Positions 31,724 to 35,835 of a DNA stretch of 35,835 bases are shown here, in pieces (the first letter of the stretch is position 1; each line of letters opens with the position of its first letter). The DNA lies in contig LSYV01000003.1 in assembly GCA_001584585.1 (NCBI GenBank), positions 1,092,476 to 1,128,310 of the forward strand, written 5' to 3'. The DNA is from Gonium pectorale (taxonomy: Eukaryota; Chlorophyta; Chlorophyceae; Chlamydomonadales; Volvocaceae). The position numbers were made by a program, and so were the translations under genes. The notes below the pieces were generated by a model. The model saw only the letters and a program-made list of their open reading frames with translations, was not told where the DNA came from and ran no database searches.

Positions 31724-34469
31724 ATGGCAAGCTCCAAGCCCTCCGACCCGGCTGGCCATCCCAAAACGCCTGTAACGATTATCACTGGCTTCCTGGGCGC
31801 CGGCAAAACTACGTTGCTGAATTATATCCTCAAAGAGAAAGGTAGCCGGAGCATCGCGGTCATCGAGGTCAGTCGCTCGAGGTTCTCCAACACCCTTTCC
31901 GCCCTGCCGCGGCGCTGTGACCCTCGTTCTCTCGCCGGTCTTGCAGAATGAGTTTGGAGAGGTCAACATTGACAGGGAGCTGGGTGAGTCGCTGTGTTTG
32001 GCCCCTGGGACTGGGGTCGTATGCTTACCGGTCCGCGCCCCCCGTCGCCCGCTCGCGCGCAGTCGCCGACAATTTGCTAGCCAAGGAGGACCTGGTGTCT
32101 CTGGAAAATGGCTGTGTGTGCTGCTCGCTGCGAAAAGATATCGTCAAGGCGTTTGCGGAAATTGAGCGACGCAGCAGGCAGCAGAAGAAGCGGGTCGACG
32201 CCATCGTCCTGGAGACGACTGGCCTTGCCGACCCAGCGCCTGTTGCCTTCACTTTCTTCGCGAACCCCTGGCTCGCCTCCCGCTACCGGCTCGACAGCAT
32301 CATGTGAGTCCCGTTTTTGGTTCGGCGGCTTCCGGTTTTCGACGCTGACCATCATCAACGGCCCCCCTTATCCATGTCTTGCAGTTGCGTCGTGGACGCA
32401 CGGTATTTGATGCAGGTGAGGGGGAACGCCGGGCTGTTGTAGCTTTGGAACCGCTGTGACCAACGCTTGTGATTGCCCTTTGCAGCACCTGGAGGATGGC
32501 AAGCATTCGGATGGAACTGTCAACGAGGCCGTGCAGCAGATTGCGTTTGCTGACCTCATCCTCCTCAACAAAGTGGACCTAGTGAAGGACGAGGAGGCAC
32601 AGCAGCAGGTCCTCTCATCAATTAAGCGCATCAATAACTCAGCCCGCATCGTCGAGTGCCAGCTGAACCAAGAGACTGGCCGGCCGCCGATGGAGACCCT
32701 GCTCTTCAACAACTTGTTCTCCGTGAACCGTGTGCTCGAGGTAGGCGAATTGGGAGATAGTGCTGGCTTTTTGGGTGGGGGGAGGGGTGTCAAGTTTGCA
32801 GCGTTCAGGAAGAGGGTTTGGAACCGGGTTGGTGGGCGCCAATTTGACCGTGCCCCCCCCCCTTTGCTCTGCGTAGCAAATCGACCCCCAGTTCCTGGAT
32901 TCGGACTCGGATGAGGACGAGGAGGAGGACGAACCGCAGTCACCTCGCTCAGCGGGCGGCGCCAGCGCAGCGCCAACTCAGCCCGGCAGCTTGGACTCCG
33001 GGCAAGCAGCAGGCTCCTCGGATGCAGCGGCGGAAGCGGCTGCAGCAGCGACCAGCAGCGGAATGCCTAGCGAGCCGCCTGCTGGTGGGGCAGATGCTGG
33101 GCCGGCGGCAGCGGAGCGGACCTCTGGTGAAACCGGTCCCAGCGCGGTCGCGATTCCGGCTAAGCTGAAGCGGAAGTACCACATGCACGGGCACGGGCTT
33201 TCCCTTTCCGGACATAAACACGGGCGCGACGAGCATGACTGCGAGGACAACTGCGAGGAATGCCACATTGTTGACGGCATGCCCATCAAGGTGGGGACGA
33301 GGGGAAGTTCCACGGGAATGGCATGGAACAACCCGCCTTCTCCGCGCATTAAAATATTCGACGCACCAGTAGCCCAGCGGCCAGGTCTTGGGGCCGTAAG
33401 TGGCATGTCTCACCCAGCAAGCCGTGGGCGCTGGCGAAGCACGCTGTAGCTGCGTACAGCTGAAGCCACGACGTGACGTGTGGCTCAGGGTCCTAGGTGC
33501 CGGAGCAGGTAGCGGGCTCAGCTATTCTGTGTGTAGCGGGGCTTCATTGGGCTCTGCCTGACGAGCTTGTCCATGCCGCGCTGCAGGGCGAACGCAATCC
33601 CAAGCGGCGAGCCAAGCGACTTCACGACTTGTCTGACGTTAGCAGTGTGGGCATCATGGCTCGCGGACCGCTGGACGAGTACCGCTTCAACATGTACATG
33701 AGGGACCTGCTCTCAGAGAAGGCGAAGGACATCTTCCGCTGCAAAGGCGTTCTCAGCGTGCACGTGAGAAGGGGCGGTGGCGATCAGGGTGCTGACCTTG
33801 TGCAACCGAATGCTTGTCGCGGCAACTGCGCAATGCGCTGGCACCTAGGAACGGCACAATCTAAATCGTTCCTGCGCCCTCGTGTCTTCAGGGCTATGGT
33901 AACACGAAGTTCGTGTTCCAAGGTGTTCACGAAACCATCTGCTACGGCCCGGCGGAGCAGCCCTGGAAGCCCAGCGAGTCCCGGGTCAACCAGGTCGTCT
34001 TCATCGGCCGCGCGCTGGACCGCAAGGTGCGGGCTTGCCTGTCCGGGCGTACCTTTGGGGCTGGGCTTCGTCTGAGCATGGGAATCTTGTTATGGAGACG
34101 ATGACAATGGCTAAAACTCAGGTAGAGACATCAGGCACTGTGCTCGCCGTCTAAAGCACTGTATGCCATTTCGTGTCGTCCTTGCAGGCTCTGATCGAGG
34201 GCTTCCGGACTTGCGTGTGGGTGCCGTTGCCGGACGGATGGGATGAGTTCCGCGACCCGCGCACGAAGCAGCCCTTCTACGTCAACCGTGAGACGGGCGA
34301 GAAGTCCTGGACGCGGCCGGAGATTGCATGCGCGCGTGTGGTGGCGACCCAGGGCGCAACGCAGCAGCCGTCTCAGCTCCTTCCCAGGCGGCAGGCCTCA
34401 GCGCCCGCGCCCGCGGTCTCCGTGGTTGCAGCCCGTACAGCGGCGGCATCACAGCCGGTGCAAGGATGA
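31724..34469 (+). CDS. COG0523/CobW GTPase with C-terminal WW domain
   Basis: Nine exons: 31724-31867, 31947-31983, 32063-32303, 32385-32415, 32486-32740, 32877-33290, 33587-33763, 33892-34026, 34188-34469; 571 residues, all phases consistent. G3E-family GTPases of this kind deliver metals, commonly zinc, to client proteins. Walker A is GFLGAGKTT (22-30), the metal-binding CxCC is GCVCCS (77-82), the switch is ETTGLADP (111-118) and the guanine motif NKVD (179-182). After an acidic linker, residues 336-374 are rich in His, Asp and Cys, a likely metal-binding loop. The CobW C-terminal domain follows ([37 protein letters not shown]). It runs into a WW domain, [20 protein letters not shown], with Trp495, Trp518 and Pro521. 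An Ala/Gln/Pro tail ends it. The N-terminal CPELVPI motif of ZNG1 is absent. No targeting peptide is evident, so cytosolic or nuclear. Confidence 0.94.
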
Positions 34470-35585
34470 GTCGCGGCAGAAACTCAACCCTGAACTATGC
34501 CCCCGCCCGCTGTATGCGTATATGGCTGCGGGCGCAATTGGGCCATGACGCATTGCATGTGCTTCTGTTGCAACTTCGTATTGATGCATGGGCCACGAGT
34601 TTTACGGCACTGCAGCAGTTTTACGCATGGCACTGGGACCGGAAATGGGCTGGGAGATGATGATTGGTGGGATGCAGTGTTTTGCAAACGAAGCTCTGCT
34701 GCCGCTGCAGCTGACGAGACTTAGTGGCTTACGGCTTTGGTTGACGTCTCTCCCTGAGCCATCTAGTGTGAGAACCTGTACGTCGCAATACACTTGAATC
34801 TTGGCTCCTAGGGAGGTTCGAGTCCGGTGTGTTTTGTCAGCCGTTTTCCGCTGGGACACTGTTGATGTGTGGCACCTGGTGCTGTGGCACAGGTGGGGTC
34901 TAGCGCGAACGTCGAGTAACAAGCGCCCGTGGTTCTCCCGTGTTTGGATGCCCTGGCTGTCACTGCTCTTGACGCGTGCACGCAGCTGCGCAGACAATAA
35001 CCACCCACCTGTTTGACTGTAGGACGGTCCGCGCTTGATGCGCGAATGTTGTGTGCTCTCTGGGTTGTGCTTTTATCAATGATCCCAGCGATGGGTCGGC
35101 CACTAATGTGTTCAACGTCCGGCACTCGGTTTGGCAGAGTGCGGCAGCGGGCCGGCACACCCTCGACTGTGTCTCCATCCGCTGAAATGTTCGTCCTAAA
35201 GAGATTCGCCGGTGCCACATGTCGCACGCGGCGTTAGTAACGTACGAGGGCAAAGTGCGGAATCGGATCCCTGATTATGCTCTTCATTGTAAGGTGTGCC
35301 TTACTGTGCGCAATGCGAGTTCACACGTCTTCGACACGAAACGGCCAGGGCGCCGCATCAGGGCAATAGAAGGCAAGGTATGAATATTGGACCAGGGAAC
35401 TTCTCAGCCACCTGCAGATTGGCCTGGTAGGCACACGCAGTAGTGTGCGGAGCTGGATTGGCTCACAAGGTACGCTTTGAAAGTCTTGAACACGAGAATC
35501 TCTGCACTGTGGTTACGACGGCTACGCAAAAGCGGGCCGCTGAAACAAGGGTTGTACGGCTTGCCTTGAAGAATATATCTATCGT
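34470..35585. other. 3' flanking region, no gene seen
   Basis: Contains a sense TGTAA at 35288-35292, a possible but distant poly(A) signal for the CobW-WW gene. GGTTCGAGTCC at 34817-34827 matches a tRNA B box by itself. No coding exon is supported on either strand. Confidence 0.45.
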
Positions 35586-35816
35586 CTAGCCTGAAAAATA
35601 GAACCAGAAACGGGAAGGGCAGCGACTACGGACGTACACACCCGAGGGTGTGATGTTTCCAGCAGGGCGCCGAGTACAGGGCATGGCGGGCGAGGCAGAC
35701 GAGCAGACGGCCCCTCCCGGTGTGTCACCAGAATAGTTACCTGACTATAAGTAGAGGGTGCGAGGGTCCGGCGAGCGGTCGACAAGGTGACCAGTCCATC
35801 GGCGGCCAGCCGTTAC
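35586..35816. repeat. Diverged repeat copy B
   Basis: Partner of 1671-1915, same orientation. It ends at GCCAGCCGTTAC followed directly by a run of A with one N at 35824, which could be the A-tail of a retroposed copy. On the minus strand TATAGTCAGGTAACT and, further on, TTTTTCAGGCTAG look like a donor and an acceptor. Confidence 0.45.
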
Positions 35817-35835
35817 AAAAAAANAAAACCTGCAC

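Noticed and set aside
34817..34827. B-box match GGTTCGAGTCC
   Set aside because: No A box, no pairing T stem or acceptor around it.

Overview
The window looks like nuclear DNA of a chlamydomonadalean (volvocine-type) green alga. Coding and spacer DNA are GC-rich. Genes are split into many short exons with GTGAG/GTGCG/GTGGG donors and CAG acceptors. TGTAA, the poly(A) signal known from volvocine algae, lies downstream of several stops. The proteins are plant/algal: a TGD5-like glycine-rich envelope protein, an LRR-plus-ubiquitin-like protein and a lumen-targeted aldo/keto reductase. I spliced the gene models by hand; in each, exon phases were checked to add up. No bacterial, phage, CRISPR or operon-type features were seen.

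Layout. 1-840 (-): first three exons of MRD1/RBM19, a ribosome-biogenesis RNA-binding protein, running off the left edge. 1029-2312 (+): TGD5-like lipid-transfer protein, head to head with MRD1. 3577-8824 (-): 11-exon gene for a DUF3598-like protein of unknown function, 5' end unresolved. 9414-10054 (+): small basic protein of unknown function. 10055-12737: 2.7 kb with no convincing gene. 12738-13515 (-): small four-helix membrane protein. 14089-16106 (+): tRNA (guanine-N7)-methyltransferase. 17406-21317 (+): ubiquitin-like/LRR protein interrupted by an 878-base assembly gap that very probably hides an exon. 21956-26478 (+): 11-exon aldo/keto reductase with a Tat-type lumen signal. 28360-31412 (-): NCBP3, the third cap-binding subunit. 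31724-34469 (+): a COG0523/CobW-family GTPase metallochaperone with a C-terminal WW domain. 34470-35835: no gene seen; it ends in a diverged repeat that also occurs inside a TGD5 intron.

The genes do not form one pathway; they are mostly housekeeping genes arranged as divergent pairs with short shared promoters (201 and 311 bp for the two tightest). The best leads are the CobW-WW fusion, the lumenal reductase whose catalytic histidine is a tyrosine, the N-terminal repeats in NCBP3, the same ACACCC hexamer array in introns of two genes, and a pair of diverged repeats near opposite ends of the window that both keep splice-like sites.
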